Assembly: GCA_023392975.1 (NCBI GenBank)
Contig: JAEWNA010000154.1
Coordinates: forward strand, 1 to 14,212
Direction: 5' to 3'
Source of the DNA: Pseudomonadota bacterium
GTDB taxonomy: Bacteria; Pseudomonadota; Gammaproteobacteria; Xanthomonadales; Xanthomonadaceae
DNA: 14,212 bases
Part shown: piece after piece, positions 14,187-14,212 of the stretch
How the letters are laid out: every line of letters starts with the position of its first letter
How positions within the stretch are numbered: the stretch's first letter is position 1
Position numbers and translations under genes: made by a program
The notes under the pieces: model-generated
The model's database searches: none
What the model saw: only the letters and a program-made list of their open reading frames with translations
Told to the model about the DNA's origin: nothing

Positions 14187-14212
14187 ACCTCGTCCCATCC
14201 ATTTCCCTATGT

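Overview
The window is high-GC bacterial chromosome, about 70% G+C in the lines I counted. It most likely comes from a gammaproteobacterium of the Xanthomonadaceae/Lysobacteraceae (Lysobacter-, Luteimonas- or Xanthomonas-like). That assignment is inferred from the protein sequences and from the glnD-dapD-yffB-dapE-asnB gene order; no database search was possible. Nearly all of it is housekeeping sequence, densely packed. I see no insertion sequence, CRISPR array, rRNA or tRNA gene.

Plus strand, 1-6000: a tightly packed run of six genes. These are the 3' part of glnD (PII uridylyltransferase, nitrogen sensing), dapD, a small unrecognised ORF of lower GC, a YffB/ArsC/Spx-family thioredoxin-fold protein, dapE, and a probable lipoprotein alpha/beta hydrolase. 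From the small ORF onward the genes overlap by 1-4 bases (ATGA, TGATG, GTGA), which suggests translational coupling. DapD and DapE are two steps of the succinylase branch of lysine/diaminopimelate synthesis. The aminotransferase between them (DapC) is not in the window.

Plus strand, 6001-7983: asnB (glutamine-hydrolysing asparagine synthetase) with a 279-base leader region. This holds the most interesting signal in the window. At 6091-6189 there is a 32-codon ORF with seven asparagine codons inside twelve residues. It is followed by a perfect 11-bp terminator-like hairpin (6215-6241), then the asnB ribosome binding site and start. It has the layout of a classical ribosome-mediated transcription attenuator, here apparently sensing asparagine (Asn-tRNA) supply to control asparagine synthetase. 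Mutually exclusive RNA pairings can be seen by eye. Asparagine is not among the textbook leader-peptide amino acids (Trp, His, Thr, Leu, Ile/Val, Phe), so this may be little described or undescribed.

Plus strand, 8054-8659: a secreted protein of unknown function with four C-terminal cysteines. A hairpin at 8675-8697 separates it from the convergent genes.

Minus strand, 14091 down to 8726: parC (topoisomerase IV subunit A), then tpm (thiopurine S-methyltransferase) 13 bases later, then an N-terminally anchored penicillin-acylase-family (S45) Ntn hydrolase 70 bases after tpm. Three copies of a 14-bp repeat lie at the tpm/acylase junction. The last 121 bases hold a possible parC promoter and two small GC-rich hairpins.
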